From positions 1 to 37,764 of the forward strand of contig CAKRPS010000024.1 in the NCBI GenBank assembly GCA_934385475.1: 37,764 nt of DNA, written 5' to 3'. Position 1 is the stretch's first letter; each line of letters starts with the position of its first letter. The translations under genes were made by a program, and so were the position numbers. Positions 27,561 through 35,399 of this stretch are shown one piece after another. The notes below the pieces were generated by a model. The model had not been told where the DNA came from, searched no databases, and saw nothing but the letters and a program-made list of their open reading frames with translations. This stretch comes from an uncultured Lachnospiraceae bacterium (GTDB taxonomy: Bacteria; Bacillota; Clostridia; Lachnospirales; Lachnospiraceae).

Positions 27561-27604
27561 ATACCGGAACAGGTTTTTACGCATGTGCAGAAATGAGGAA
27601 TAGT

Positions 27605-28156
27605 ATGCGAGTAATAGCTGGAACAGCGAGAAGCTTAAAGTTAAAAACGCCGGAGGGACTTGATACCAGACCTACCACAGACCGTATCAAAGAAACACTT
27701 TTTAATATGCTGCAGCCGGAGATACCGGATGCTGTATTCGTAGATCTTTTCAGCGGAAGTGGTGCTATTGGAATAGAAGCGCTCAGCCGCGGTGCCAGAC
27801 ATGCCTATTTTGTGGAGAATAACAAGAATGCACTTTCCTGTATTGCGGACAATCTGAATTTCACACATCTTGCCGATAAGGCGACGGTGATGAAGCTGGA
27901 TGTGGTCAGTGCGCTTTCCTGTATCCATGAAAAGCATGTGGATCTTGTGTTCATGGATCCGCCCTATCAGCATGATTATGAGAAAACAGTACTCGGCGTT
28001 CTGAAGGATATGCCTTATATTTCAGAGGATACCCTGCTTGTGATAGAAGCATCTCTTGACACAGACTTTTCAGATGTTTCTGCACTTGGATATAAAATAT
28101 GCAAAGAAAAATGCTATAAAACGAATAAACATGTATTTGTAAAAAGGAATGTCTGA
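27605..28156 (+). CDS. rsmD: 16S rRNA (guanine(966)-N2)-methyltransferase
   Basis: SAM-dependent methyltransferase of 183 residues modifying 16S rRNA in the 30S subunit. The N-terminal [16 protein letters not shown] and [16 protein letters not shown] are family signatures. The SAM site is [20 protein letters not shown] and the catalytic motif is MDPPY. The ATG at 27605 is chosen because GAGGAA lies just upstream and the N-terminus then matches the family. The ATG at 27593 overlaps that ribosome site. coaD begins 31 bases later, the same order as ylbH-ylbI in Bacillus subtilis. Confidence 0.95.
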   Translation: MRVIAGTARSLKLKTPEGLDTRPTTDRIKETLFNMLQPEIPDAVFVDLFSGSGAIGIEALSRGARHAYFVENNKNALSCIADNLNFTHLADKATVMKLDVVSALSCIHEKHVDLVFMDPPYQHDYEKTVLGVLKDMPYISEDTLLVIEASLDTDFSDVSALGYKICKEKCYKTNKHVFVKRNV

Positions 28157-28187
28157 AGAACAGACATCGGACCAGTGGGAGGAAATT

Positions 28188-28676
28188 ATGCAGGCTGCAA
28201 TCTATCCGGGAAGCTTTGACCCGGTCACCTATGGGCATCTCGATATCATCAGACGTGCCTCTGAAATTTTTGATGAATTGACAGTAAGTGTGTTGAATAA
28301 TAAAACAAAGACTCCATTGTTTTCTGTGGAAGAACGTGTTAAGATGTTAAAAGAAGCTACAAAGGATCTGCCGAATATCAAGATTGACTCTTTCAGTGGA
28401 CTGCTGATTGATTATGCCAGGGAAAAAGACGTGCACGTTGCCATAAGAGGACTGCGTGCAATCACGGATTTTGAATACGAATTGCAGATCGCACAGACCA
28501 ATCGTAAATTTTCCGGTGGAAGTCTGGACACCATGTTTCTGACTACCAGTCTGGAATATGCTTATTTAAGCTCCAGTACTGTGAAGGAGATTGCAAGCTT
28601 TAACGGAGATATTTCACAGTGTGTACCGGACTTTGTAGCCAGAATGATTTATGAAAAATATGGGTTTTGCAGATAG
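28188..28676 (+). CDS. coaD: Phosphopantetheine adenylyltransferase
   Basis: Transfers AMP to 4'-phosphopantetheine in CoA synthesis. It has 162 residues, standard length. The nucleotidyltransferase motif is [16 protein letters not shown] (T/HxGH form TYGH), with [16 protein letters not shown] and the second nucleotide motif [10 protein letters not shown]. The start at 28188 has GGGAGG 5 bases upstream. A longer frame from 28149 overlaps rsmD and is rejected. Its stop overlaps the ribosome site of the next gene, indicating tight coupling. Confidence 0.97.
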   Translation: MQAAIYPGSFDPVTYGHLDIIRRASEIFDELTVSVLNNKTKTPLFSVEERVKMLKEATKDLPNIKIDSFSGLLIDYAREKDVHVAIRGLRAITDFEYELQIAQTNRKFSGGSLDTMFLTTSLEYAYLSSSTVKEIASFNGDISQCVPDFVARMIYEKYGFCR

Positions 28677-28684
28677 GAGTAAAG

Positions 28685-29284
28685 ATGAGTAGTAGAATCG
28701 AACAGTTGATCGATGAGATAGAAGATTATATTGACGGTTGCAAATACCAGGCTCTGTCCAAGACAAATATTATTGTCAACAAAGAAGAGATTGACGAGCT
28801 TCTCCGTGAACTGCGCATGAAGACACCGGACGAGATCAAGCGGTATCAGAAGATCATCACCAACAAGGAAGCGATCTTAAATGATGCAAGGGCGAAAGCG
28901 GAAGCGCTGATTCAGGATGCGACCGTACAGACCACGGAACTGATCAACGAACACGAGATCATGCAGCAGGCCTACGCACAGGCAAATGAGGTTGTCCGTA
29001 TGGCAACGACACAGGCACAGGAGATTGTGGATAATGCCACGAATGAGGCAAACGGCGTCAAAACCGCTGCCATGCAGTATCTGGATGATATGCTTGCGAA
29101 TCTGGAAAACCTGATGACAACTACACTTTCCACGACGACAACACATTATGAAAGTTTTTATAATGCAATTAACAGTTACAACGAGACTGTCAAGGCAAAT
29201 CGTGCTGAACTTCATCCGGTAGAAGTGGAAAAAATGCTGAAAGAAGCCGAAGGTGAAGATGAACCCCAGTTGGATATCATGTAA
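28685..29284 (+). CDS. Coiled-coil protein, DivIVA/ATP-synthase-b-like
   Basis: A 199-residue soluble, almost entirely helical protein. Long coiled coil at about 50-145 with Ala-rich heptads (ARAKAEALIQDATVQTTE, MATTQAQEIVDNATNEAN). A Thr-rich break TTTLSTTTTH at about 146-155 is followed by another helix and an acidic tail. Such proteins are often named ATPase or ATP synthase subunit b-like, but no nucleotide-binding motif exists, so I do not infer ATPase activity. A DivIVA-like scaffold is another possibility. The start at 28685 has AGGAG overlapping the coaD stop. A strong terminator follows, closing the rsmD-coaD unit. Confidence 0.82.
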   Translation: MSSRIEQLIDEIEDYIDGCKYQALSKTNIIVNKEEIDELLRELRMKTPDEIKRYQKIITNKEAILNDARAKAEALIQDATVQTTELINEHEIMQQAYAQANEVVRMATTQAQEIVDNATNEANGVKTAAMQYLDDMLANLENLMTTTLSTTTTHYESFYNAINSYNETVKANRAELHPVEVEKMLKEAEGEDEPQLDIM

Positions 29285-29315
29285 TTTGAGAATATACATT
29301 TGATCAAAAATGGAG

Positions 29316-29344
29316 AAGCCGGCTTTACAAAAGCCGGTTTTTTT
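29316..29344 (+). terminator. Strong terminator after the coiled-coil gene
   Basis: AAGCCGGCTTT (29316-29326) pairs with AAAGCCGGTTT (29330-29340), loop of three bases, followed by seven consecutive T. It lies only 32 bases before the amidase start codon. Confidence 0.93.
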
Positions 29345-29376
29345 ATGACTTTATCAAAAGACAGAGAGGTGTTTAC

Positions 29377-30681
29377 TTGCAAAAGAGATGGTTTGTTTAT
29401 TTTTTGATAGGGATATGTTTCTTTTGGATATATGCAGTTCCGGTAAAAGCGGAAGAAGAGCCGGTTATTGTGGTGATCGATCCCGGCCATGGCGGTGAGA
29501 ATCTTGGTGGATTGTATGAAGATTATACCGAGAAAGAAATGACAATGATCGTCGCACAGGCCATGAAGGAGGAGCTTGAGCAGTACGAAGGAATCACTGT
29601 CTACCTGACCCGTGACGGAGACCAGGAATTATCATTGGAGGAGCGTGCCGACTATGCCGCTGCCATGCAGGCGGATTTCCTGTTCTGTCTGCATTTTAAT
29701 CTTTCTGAAAATCATACCCTTTTCGGAGCAGAGTGCTGGGTATCTGCCTTTGGCGAGAATTACAGCAAGGGTTACAGCTTTGCAGCGACAGAGATGGAAC
29801 TGTTGACGGATACCGGATTGTATTCCCGTGGAATCAAGACGAGACTCAGCAAAAAGGGAACGGATTATTATGGCATTATCAGACAATCTACGGCCAACAA
29901 TGTTCCCTGTGTGCTAATTGAACATTGTCATCTGGATCATCCAAATGACCAGACCTATTATGATCATTCTGATAAGCTGAAAGAGTTTGGCGTTCTGGAT
30001 GCAACGGCGGTGGCGAAATATTTTCATCTGTATTCAGAGTCCTTGCAGAAGGATTTCAGAGATTATCAGAATCTGGAGGTTGCCGTTCCACAGGATGTTG
30101 TAAAACCTGACAGTACCGAGCCGGAGAAATGCGAGCTAGAGCTGCTTTCTGAAAATCCGGAAACCGGAGAGATCACCCTGCAGCTGACTGCTTCTGATGT
30201 GGATAGCGGTATGCTGTATTATTCCTATAGTTATGATGGTGGACAGACGGACTCCGGTTTGCTGGCATGGCCGGACAGATCACAGGACAGCTTTTCGTTT
30301 ACGATACAGGTGCCTGACGGTACAACACCGGCAGTGACAGCCAATGCCTACAACGGATATGATCTGTATACCACGAGTAACGAACTGATTTTGCAGACAG
30401 TTGCCTATCCGAAGGAGGAAGAGATCGAGAGTACAGAGCCGGAGACAGAGCAGGAGGCACCGGAGGATACGACTTCTGCTGTACAGATTACAGAGCCTGT
30501 ACAGGACATCCCGAATCTGAAAACAGAACCGGAAGATAACAGTAAGTACAAAACAGACACTCTTATTGTTGCAGGTATTACAGCCTGCATCATCGTTCCG
30601 ATTCTGGTTCTCATAGGAATATGGATCAAAATATTCAAAGGACACCGCAGAGGACACAGGCGGCGTAGACGCAGGCGGTAA
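29377..30681 (+). CDS. Membrane-anchored N-acetylmuramoyl-L-alanine amidase (Amidase_3)
   Basis: Zinc peptidoglycan amidase of 434 residues. The start is TTG at 29377, with AGAGGTG 5-6 bases upstream and no suitable ATG. The signal peptide is about 1-25 (core FVYFLIGICFFWIYAV, VKA cleavage). The Amidase_3 domain spans about 30-217 with zinc/catalytic residues H38 (DPGHGG), E52, H106 (LHFN) and E182 (LIEH). A beta-rich segment (about 250-345) follows, then an acidic Glu/Thr/Pro spacer (350-390), a membrane helix (about 394-416) and an Arg/His-rich tail (KGHRRGHRRRRRRR). The topology is an outward-facing enzyme held by a C-terminal membrane anchor. The last 15 residues are encoded opposite the 3' end of ylbJ. 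It may act in cell separation or sporulation (inference). Confidence 0.93.
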   Translation: MQKRWFVYFLIGICFFWIYAVPVKAEEEPVIVVIDPGHGGENLGGLYEDYTEKEMTMIVAQAMKEELEQYEGITVYLTRDGDQELSLEERADYAAAMQADFLFCLHFNLSENHTLFGAECWVSAFGENYSKGYSFAATEMELLTDTGLYSRGIKTRLSKKGTDYYGIIRQSTANNVPCVLIEHCHLDHPNDQTYYDHSDKLKEFGVLDATAVAKYFHLYSESLQKDFRDYQNLEVAVPQDVVKPDSTEPEKCELELLSENPETGEITLQLTASDVDSGMLYYSYSYDGGQTDSGLLAWPDRSQDSFSFTIQVPDGTTPAVTANAYNGYDLYTTSNELILQTVAYPKEEEIESTEPETEQEAPEDTTSAVQITEPVQDIPNLKTEPEDNSKYKTDTLIVAGITACIIVPILVLIGIWIKIFKGHRRGHRRRRRRR

Positions 30682-31570
30682 GTGCAGTCTGTAAAAGCTT
30701 ATGGAAAACATAGCGGGAGAACGAAAGATCGGTGCCGTTGATCATGCTGTAGGTCTGTGCGATGCAGGAAAAGCCACCAAACGGAAGCAGGATCAGCACA
30801 AGGAAACGATGATCGATTCCGCACCGGTGAATGCCACTTGTTATCTCAAGCAGGCAGTTATAGAATGCCAGAAGGCTTTGCGGAACATGTGTGAATGGTT
30901 CAAAGAGAATATTGAGCAGGTTAAAAAAGATCATATAGCCGCCAAGCTTTGCCATCGCAAACAGGCCGGATACAATAGAGTCATCCACTGCTTTCAGGAG
31001 AGGCACTTTGCCTTCTGCGGGTTTTTCACAGGCTTTTTTGACAGCTTCGGGGTATTTTCGGAACCGGCACAGAACGATTCCGTACAAAAGAGGGATGCCA
31101 TACATGATCAGACATTCCAAAAGGCCTTCTCCCAGCGAGAGTTCTTTCCGCACATAGCTCAGAAAATAGATCGGACCAATGTTATTGCAAAAGGAGAGAA
31201 GACAGGCCGCCTCCGAGCGGTCGATGGCATCCTTTTCATAGAGCTCGCCTACAATTCTGGCACCCATGGGAAATCCGCATAGAAAACCCATAAAAACGGT
31301 ATACGAGCCCTCTTTGGAGGTGCCAAACAGCCGGTGCAGAAGAGGGTGAAGCATACCGATAAACTGACTTGTGAGGTTCATGCGGATCATAATTCCCGAC
31401 AGGATCATAAAAGGCAGCAAGGTCGGAACCATTTTGGTCAGCCACAATTCGAGTCCTGTAGATGCGTACTGCAGGGAAACCACAGGATAGCGGAGAAGCA
31501 GGAAAATGAGATAAAGAGAGAGAAGCAGGAATAAAACGGTATTGAATCGGCTGTAGGTCTTTTTGAGCAT
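30635..31570 (-). CDS. ylbJ: YlbJ-like sporulation integral membrane protein (Gate domain)
   Basis: Polytopic membrane protein of 311 residues related to B. subtilis YlbJ, a sporulation protein of the nucleoside-recognition/Gate family. The diagnostic segment is MGFLCGFPMGARIVGELY followed by a charged stretch and LLSFCNNIGPIYFLSYV (about 94-139). A second Gate-like half is near FGGFSCIAQTYSMI. About seven to eight hydrophobic helices are seen. Genomic context supports the name: rsmD and coaD lie nearby, as ylbH-ylbI-ylbJ in Bacillus, but here the gene is inverted relative to them. AAGGAG lies about 11 bases before the ATG on the minus strand. Its last 47 bases overlap the amidase gene tail-to-tail. 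It suggests a spore-forming host or ancestor. Confidence 0.88.
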   Translation of the reverse strand: MLKKTYSRFNTVLFLLLSLYLIFLLLRYPVVSLQYASTGLELWLTKMVPTLLPFMILSGIMIRMNLTSQFIGMLHPLLHRLFGTSKEGSYTVFMGFLCGFPMGARIVGELYEKDAIDRSEAACLLSFCNNIGPIYFLSYVRKELSLGEGLLECLIMYGIPLLYGIVLCRFRKYPEAVKKACEKPAEGKVPLLKAVDDSIVSGLFAMAKLGGYMIFFNLLNILFEPFTHVPQSLLAFYNCLLEITSGIHRCGIDHRFLVLILLPFGGFSCIAQTYSMINGTDLSFSRYVFHKLLQTALTACVYAACVLCGVL

Positions 31571-31641
31571 AATAAGTCTGGCTCCTTCGCAAATTCCTTT
31601 CTATGTCTATATCTATTCTGTATACTGACAAGACATGCAAC

Positions 31642-31666
31642 CTTCCTGCCGGAAAGCGGCAGGGAG
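31642..31666. other. GC-rich hairpin in the ylbJ/pseudouridine synthase gap
   Basis: CTTCCTGCCG pairs with CGGCAGGGAG (10 pairs, one G-U) around a GAAAG loop. Neither strand has a T run after it, so it is not a terminator. It lies in the 167-base divergent gap before the gene at 31738 and could sit in a 5' leader of either gene. Confidence 0.5.
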
Positions 31667-31737
31667 TGAAAAGACGATTTTGTGAAAAGGGTCCGGAATG
31701 ATTCTAAGACAGGAGAAACAGAAAATACGGAGAAATT

Positions 31738-32448
31738 ATGCGTTTAGATAAATTTTTATGTGACATGGGCTTTGGAACGCGAAGCCAGATCAAAAAAGAA
31801 ATCCGGGCCGGACTTGTCATGGTAAATGATCAGCCGTGTAAAAAGCCCGAGGAACAGATTGATGCGGCAAAGGATAAGGTTGTCTATCAGGGAAAGCCAT
31901 GTGTCTATGAAGCGCATGTCTATTACATGCTTCATAAACCGGCAGGGGTCATTACCGCTACCTCCGATTCCAGACAGAAGACAGTGATGGATCTCATGGG
32001 CGAGGTTGCACGGCCGGATCTGTTTCCGGTCGGACGTCTTGACAAGGATACCGAGGGGCTTTTACTGATCACCAATGACGGAGCACTTTCCCACAATCTG
32101 CTTTCCCCCGCAAAGCATGTGCCAAAGACCTATGAGTGTCACCTTGCAGATTCCTTTACCGATGAGCAGAAGGCTGGTTTGGAGCTTGGGGTGGATATCG
32201 GAGAGAAGAAACCTGCAAAGCCTGCGACTGTAGAGGTTATGGATGACAGGAAAATCCTTCTGACCATTACAGAGGGAAAGTTTCATCAGGTTAAACGGAT
32301 GCTTCACGCTGTAGGGAATGAAGTTGTTTATCTGAAAAGATTACAGATGGGAAGTCTTGTATTGGATAAAAACCTTGCAAAGGGCGGGTATCGAAAACTG
32401 ACAGATGAGGAGATTATGAAATTATATGATGAAAGCGGTAATATTTGA
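31738..32448 (+). CDS. RsuA-family 16S rRNA pseudouridine synthase
   Basis: Converts uridine to pseudouridine in rRNA, 236 residues. An N-terminal S4 RNA-binding domain (MRLDKFLCDMGFGTRSQ onward, about 1-58) is followed by the synthase domain with catalytic D102 in GRLDKDTEGLLLITNDG. The C-terminal EGKFHQVKRM is the RsuA/RluB/RluE-type motif, and the size and S4 arrangement fit RsuA (16S position 516) better than RluB. GGAG lies close upstream of the ATG. It overlaps the following HAD gene by 23 bases, so they form an operon. Confidence 0.92.
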   Translation: MRLDKFLCDMGFGTRSQIKKEIRAGLVMVNDQPCKKPEEQIDAAKDKVVYQGKPCVYEAHVYYMLHKPAGVITATSDSRQKTVMDLMGEVARPDLFPVGRLDKDTEGLLLITNDGALSHNLLSPAKHVPKTYECHLADSFTDEQKAGLELGVDIGEKKPAKPATVEVMDDRKILLTITEGKFHQVKRMLHAVGNEVVYLKRLQMGSLVLDKNLAKGGYRKLTDEEIMKLYDESGNI

Positions 32449-33076
32449 TCTGGATGGTTCGCTCGTGGATTCCATGTGGATCTGGAAAGCGATCGATATT
32501 GAATATCTGGGGAAATTTGGCATAGAGCTTCCCACGGATCTACAGGATAGTATCGGTGGGAAAAGTTTTACGGAGACGGCAATCTATTTCAAAGAGAGAT
32601 TTCAGATTCCGGACAGCCTTGAACAGATAAAAGAGGACTGGAACCGGATGGCATATGACAAATACGCAAATGAGGTGCCACTAAAGGACGGAGTACGGGA
32701 ATTTCTGGATTTTTGCAGGGAACATCGGATCAGGCTTGGAATTGCAACTAGCAACTCCCGCGAACTGGTAGATAATATTGTGAGGACACATGAGCTTACC
32801 GATTATTTTGACTGTGTGATGACCGGCTGTGAGGTTGCAAAGGGAAAACCGGCACCGGATATCTATCTTGCTGTGGCAAAGCAGTTGGAAGTAGCGCCTG
32901 CCGACTGTCTCGTATTTGAAGATATTGTGCAGGGGATTCAGGCCGGAAAGGCTGCCGGTATGCAGGTGTGTGCCGTCGACGATGCTTTTTCCAGGGCACA
33001 GGAAAATGAGAAAAGAAATCTTGCCGATTATTATATTCACCATTACAATGAGGTTATGGATATTCTGCTTTCATGA
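32426..33076 (+). CDS. HAD-superfamily phosphatase / beta-phosphoglucomutase-like
   Basis: HAD subfamily IA hydrolase of 216 residues. Motif I is FDLDGSLVDSM with nucleophile D8 and acid D10. Motif II is in IATSNSR, the motif III lysine in AKGKPAPDIY, and motif IV in VFEDIVQGIQAGKAAGM. The helical cap (about 15-80) is inserted after motif I, as in beta-phosphoglucomutase, phosphoglycolate phosphatase and related sugar-phosphate phosphatases. Specificity cannot be predicted. The start overlaps the upstream pseudouridine synthase; ATG 32426 or 32429 are both possible. The next frame can also overlap its stop (ATGA at 33073). Confidence 0.92.
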   Translation: MMKAVIFDLDGSLVDSMWIWKAIDIEYLGKFGIELPTDLQDSIGGKSFTETAIYFKERFQIPDSLEQIKEDWNRMAYDKYANEVPLKDGVREFLDFCREHRIRLGIATSNSRELVDNIVRTHELTDYFDCVMTGCEVAKGKPAPDIYLAVAKQLEVAPADCLVFEDIVQGIQAGKAAGMQVCAVDDAFSRAQENEKRNLADYYIHHYNEVMDILLS

Positions 33077-33111
33077 CAGAATACGGAAGAGATGGAAAGG
33101 AACGGATTTTG

Positions 33112-33681
33112 ATGAAATATATAACACCAAAGGGATCTTATGGCTATATCGTAAACAGAAGGAAGTTTACCGCGCTGCGCACTGTCCTGTATTTTGCGAT
33201 AAGTCTGAGTCTTTATATTGCCGGTTATGTGACAACGGGAAGTAATAAAAATCTTCTGACGATCGTTGCCGTTCTCGGGTGCCTTCCCTCCTGTAAAAGT
33301 GCAGTGAACATGATTATCTTTTTACGGGCAAAGGGATGCAGTGTAGAACTGAAAACGAAACTGGAAGGGTTTGATAAGAAGCTTACAGTCTTTTATGATA
33401 TGTATTTCACTTCCTATCAGAATAATTATGAAGTCAGCCATATGGCGCTGAAGGGAAATGTCCTGTGTGGTGTGACGGAGAATCCCAAATGTGATGTGTT
33501 AAAGGCGCAGAAACATCTGGAAGAAATGCTGGTACAGGAAGGGATTAAGAATGTTACGGTTAAGATTTATCAGGATGTCCCTAAATACGTCGACCGACTC
33601 GGTCAGTTAACATCCTTGGAAACTTCTGAACATAAAAATCGGGATGATATCATAAAACTTTTATATTCTATTTCTCTATAG
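33112..33681 (+). CDS. Hypothetical protein with two membrane helices
   Basis: A 189-residue protein of unknown family. A short cytosolic N-terminus (MKYITPKGSYGYIVNRRK) is followed by two hydrophobic segments (about 19-42 and 47-72) and a soluble C-terminal domain of about 115 residues (with YFTSYQNNYEVSHMALKGNV and LEEMLVQEGIKNVTVKIY). The topology suggests a hairpin membrane anchor with both ends inside. The ATG at 33112 has AAAGGAA about 9 bases upstream. An alternative ATG at 33073 overlaps the HAD stop. It lies between two RNA-modification-associated genes, but no function is implied. Confidence 0.75.
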   Translation: MKYITPKGSYGYIVNRRKFTALRTVLYFAISLSLYIAGYVTTGSNKNLLTIVAVLGCLPSCKSAVNMIIFLRAKGCSVELKTKLEGFDKKLTVFYDMYFTSYQNNYEVSHMALKGNVLCGVTENPKCDVLKAQKHLEEMLVQEGIKNVTVKIYQDVPKYVDRLGQLTSLETSEHKNRDDIIKLLYSISL

Positions 33682-33701
33682 TAAATTAGCAAGGAGCACT
33701 C

Positions 33702-34706
33702 ATGTTTCAGCAAAAAATCTCAGAACAGGATGCAGGCCAGCGTTTTGACAGGTATCTTGCCAAACTGCTTCCTAAGGCAGGTAACGGGTTTCTGCACAAA
33801 ATGCTGCGAAAAAAGAATATTACTTTAAATGGCAAAAAGGCTGACGGGAGCGAAAAGCTGTGTCCCGGTGATGCCGTTTCGATTTTCTTTGCACAGGAGA
33901 CGCTCGCCAAATTTATGGGAAAGGCACGGGAGGATCAATATACAGAGGCCTGTCAGAAACTCTCCTCTATCCGGGTTCTGTATGAGAATGAACATGTTCT
34001 GCTTGCGGATAAACCGGCGGGGATTCTGTCCCAGAAGGCATCTGACCAGGATATTTCCCTCAACGAATGGCTGATTGGTTATCTGCTGGAGACGGGGGCT
34101 CTCTCAAGGGAATCCCTCAAAACCTTCCGGCCGTCCGTATGTAATCGGCTGGACCGGAATACGAGCGGGATCGTCCTGTGTGCAAAATCCGTGCGGGGTG
34201 CACAGCTCTTGGGAAAGCTGTTGCAGGACAGGACACTTCACAAGTATTATCAGCTATATGTAAAAGGACAGATAACAGAAGCGGCAGAGATCGACGGGTT
34301 TCTGACGAAGGATGAGAAAAGCAACCGTGTGACAATACGACAGACGCCTGATGATTCTGATGCGCATTCTAAAGAAGCCTACATCCGAACAAAGTACAGA
34401 CCCGTGCAGTCCTATCCGGATAAGACACTTCTGGAAGTGGAACTCCTTACCGGAAAGTCGCATCAGATCCGTGCCCATCTTGCCAGCATCGGACATCCGC
34501 TGCTAGGAGATGCAAAATACGGCGACAGAAAATGGAATGCGTTCTATCAACAGCGCTGTCACATCCACGCACAGCTTCTCCATGCCTTCCGGGTAACGTT
34601 TCCGAAGCTTGAGGAGCCATTTGAAGACCTAAGTGAACAGACCTTTACCTCCAAGATTCCGCCTGTGTTTGCCAAAGCGGCACAGGTTTCGGCAGACGGA
34701 CATTAA
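33702..34706 (+). CDS. RluA-family 23S rRNA pseudouridine synthase
   Basis: 334-residue RluA/RluC/RluD-type synthase. An S4-like N-terminal region (QRFDRYLAKLLPKAG...ITLNGKK, about 12-65) is followed by the catalytic domain with D151 in CNRLDRNTSGIVL, in place of the more usual HRLDxxTSG. The RluA-type GKSHQIRAHLASIGHPLLGD segment is intact, distinguishing it from the RsuA paralogue at 31738. Its spacing (AAGGAG 6 bases before the ATG) is ideal. recU starts 19 bases downstream and is probably co-transcribed. Confidence 0.94.
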   Translation: MFQQKISEQDAGQRFDRYLAKLLPKAGNGFLHKMLRKKNITLNGKKADGSEKLCPGDAVSIFFAQETLAKFMGKAREDQYTEACQKLSSIRVLYENEHVLLADKPAGILSQKASDQDISLNEWLIGYLLETGALSRESLKTFRPSVCNRLDRNTSGIVLCAKSVRGAQLLGKLLQDRTLHKYYQLYVKGQITEAAEIDGFLTKDEKSNRVTIRQTPDDSDAHSKEAYIRTKYRPVQSYPDKTLLEVELLTGKSHQIRAHLASIGHPLLGDAKYGDRKWNAFYQQRCHIHAQLLHAFRVTFPKLEEPFEDLSEQTFTSKIPPVFAKAAQVSADGH

Positions 34707-34725
34707 TAAAAAGAGAGTAAATAAA

Positions 34726-35262
34726 ATGGCAACATGGAATACAAGAGGTCTCCGAGGTTCGACTCTGGAGGATATGATCAATCGGACAAACGAAAAATAC
34801 CTGGAAAATAACCTGGCACTGATCCAGAAGATTCCGACACCGATCACGCCGATCAATATCGATAAAGAGAGCAGGCATATCACGCTCGCCTATTTTGATC
34901 AGAAAAGTACGGTAGATTATATCGGGGTTGTGCAGGGAATTCCACTCTGCTTTGACGCAAAGGAGTGTGCGGTTGACACATTTGCCCTCCAGAACATCCA
35001 TGAGCATCAGGTTGTGTTTATGGAACAGTTTGAAAGACAACGGGGAATTGCTTTTTTTCTGATCTACTATACCCATATGGATCTTTTTTATTATCTTCCT
35101 TATGAGATGTTACGCTATTTCTGGGACAGGGCCAGGGAAGGCGGCAGGAAGAGCTTTCGGTTTGATGAGTTGAATCCGGAATATATTCTTCCAAAGAAGC
35201 AGGGGATTCTGGTACCGTATCTGGACATGGTGCAGAAGGATCTGGATGACCGCGTTGAATAA
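34726..35262 (+). CDS. recU: Holliday junction resolvase RecU
   Basis: Gram-positive Holliday junction-cleaving enzyme, 178 residues. The N-terminal RGLRGSTLEDMINRTNEKY matches the RecU start. The PD-(D/E)xK-type site is STVDYIG...FDAKE: T62 and D64 align with B. subtilis T86/D88, and D77-A-K79 with E101-A-K103 at the same 13-residue spacing, so the second acid is Asp instead of Glu. The C-terminal YYLPYEML and KSFRFDELNPEY segments also fit. The start at 34726 has AGAGAG about 9 bases upstream. The longer frame from 34633 overlaps the previous gene. Unlike many Firmicutes it is not next to a penicillin-binding protein gene. Confidence 0.93.
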   Translation: MATWNTRGLRGSTLEDMINRTNEKYLENNLALIQKIPTPITPINIDKESRHITLAYFDQKSTVDYIGVVQGIPLCFDAKECAVDTFALQNIHEHQVVFMEQFERQRGIAFFLIYYTHMDLFYYLPYEMLRYFWDRAREGGRKSFRFDELNPEYILPKKQGILVPYLDMVQKDLDDRVE

Positions 35263-35292
35263 TTTAGAAGAGAAGATTTAAACCGCGTCCTG

Positions 35293-35322
35293 TTGACAAG
35301 CGGAAGCCTTTCGTTATATAGT
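35293..35322 (+). promoter_or_regulatory. Promoter of the histidine operon
   Basis: TTGACA, an 18-base spacer and TATAGT, leaving a leader of about 70 bases before hisZ. The leader is too short for a T-box, and its one mini-frame (ATG GTA GAG AAG TAA at 35345) has no histidine codons. Confidence 0.72.
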
Positions 35323-35399
35323 ATAAACAGTTTATTTTAGTAGCATGGTAGAGAAGTAACGCTTTAAAGCAATGAAGTGCATGAAATATGGAGGTATCT

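Noticed and set aside
27541..27582. Possible terminator at the end of the topoisomerase operon (GCGTAAA ... TTTACGC with inner CCGG/CCGG)
   Set aside because: The stem is interrupted by large unpaired stretches, and the T run lies inside the structure rather than after it; too weak to list.
30701..31282. 193-codon plus-strand frame opposite ylbJ
   Set aside because: The minus-strand YlbJ translation has clear membrane helices and Gate motifs, whereas this frame is a low-hydrophobicity shadow.
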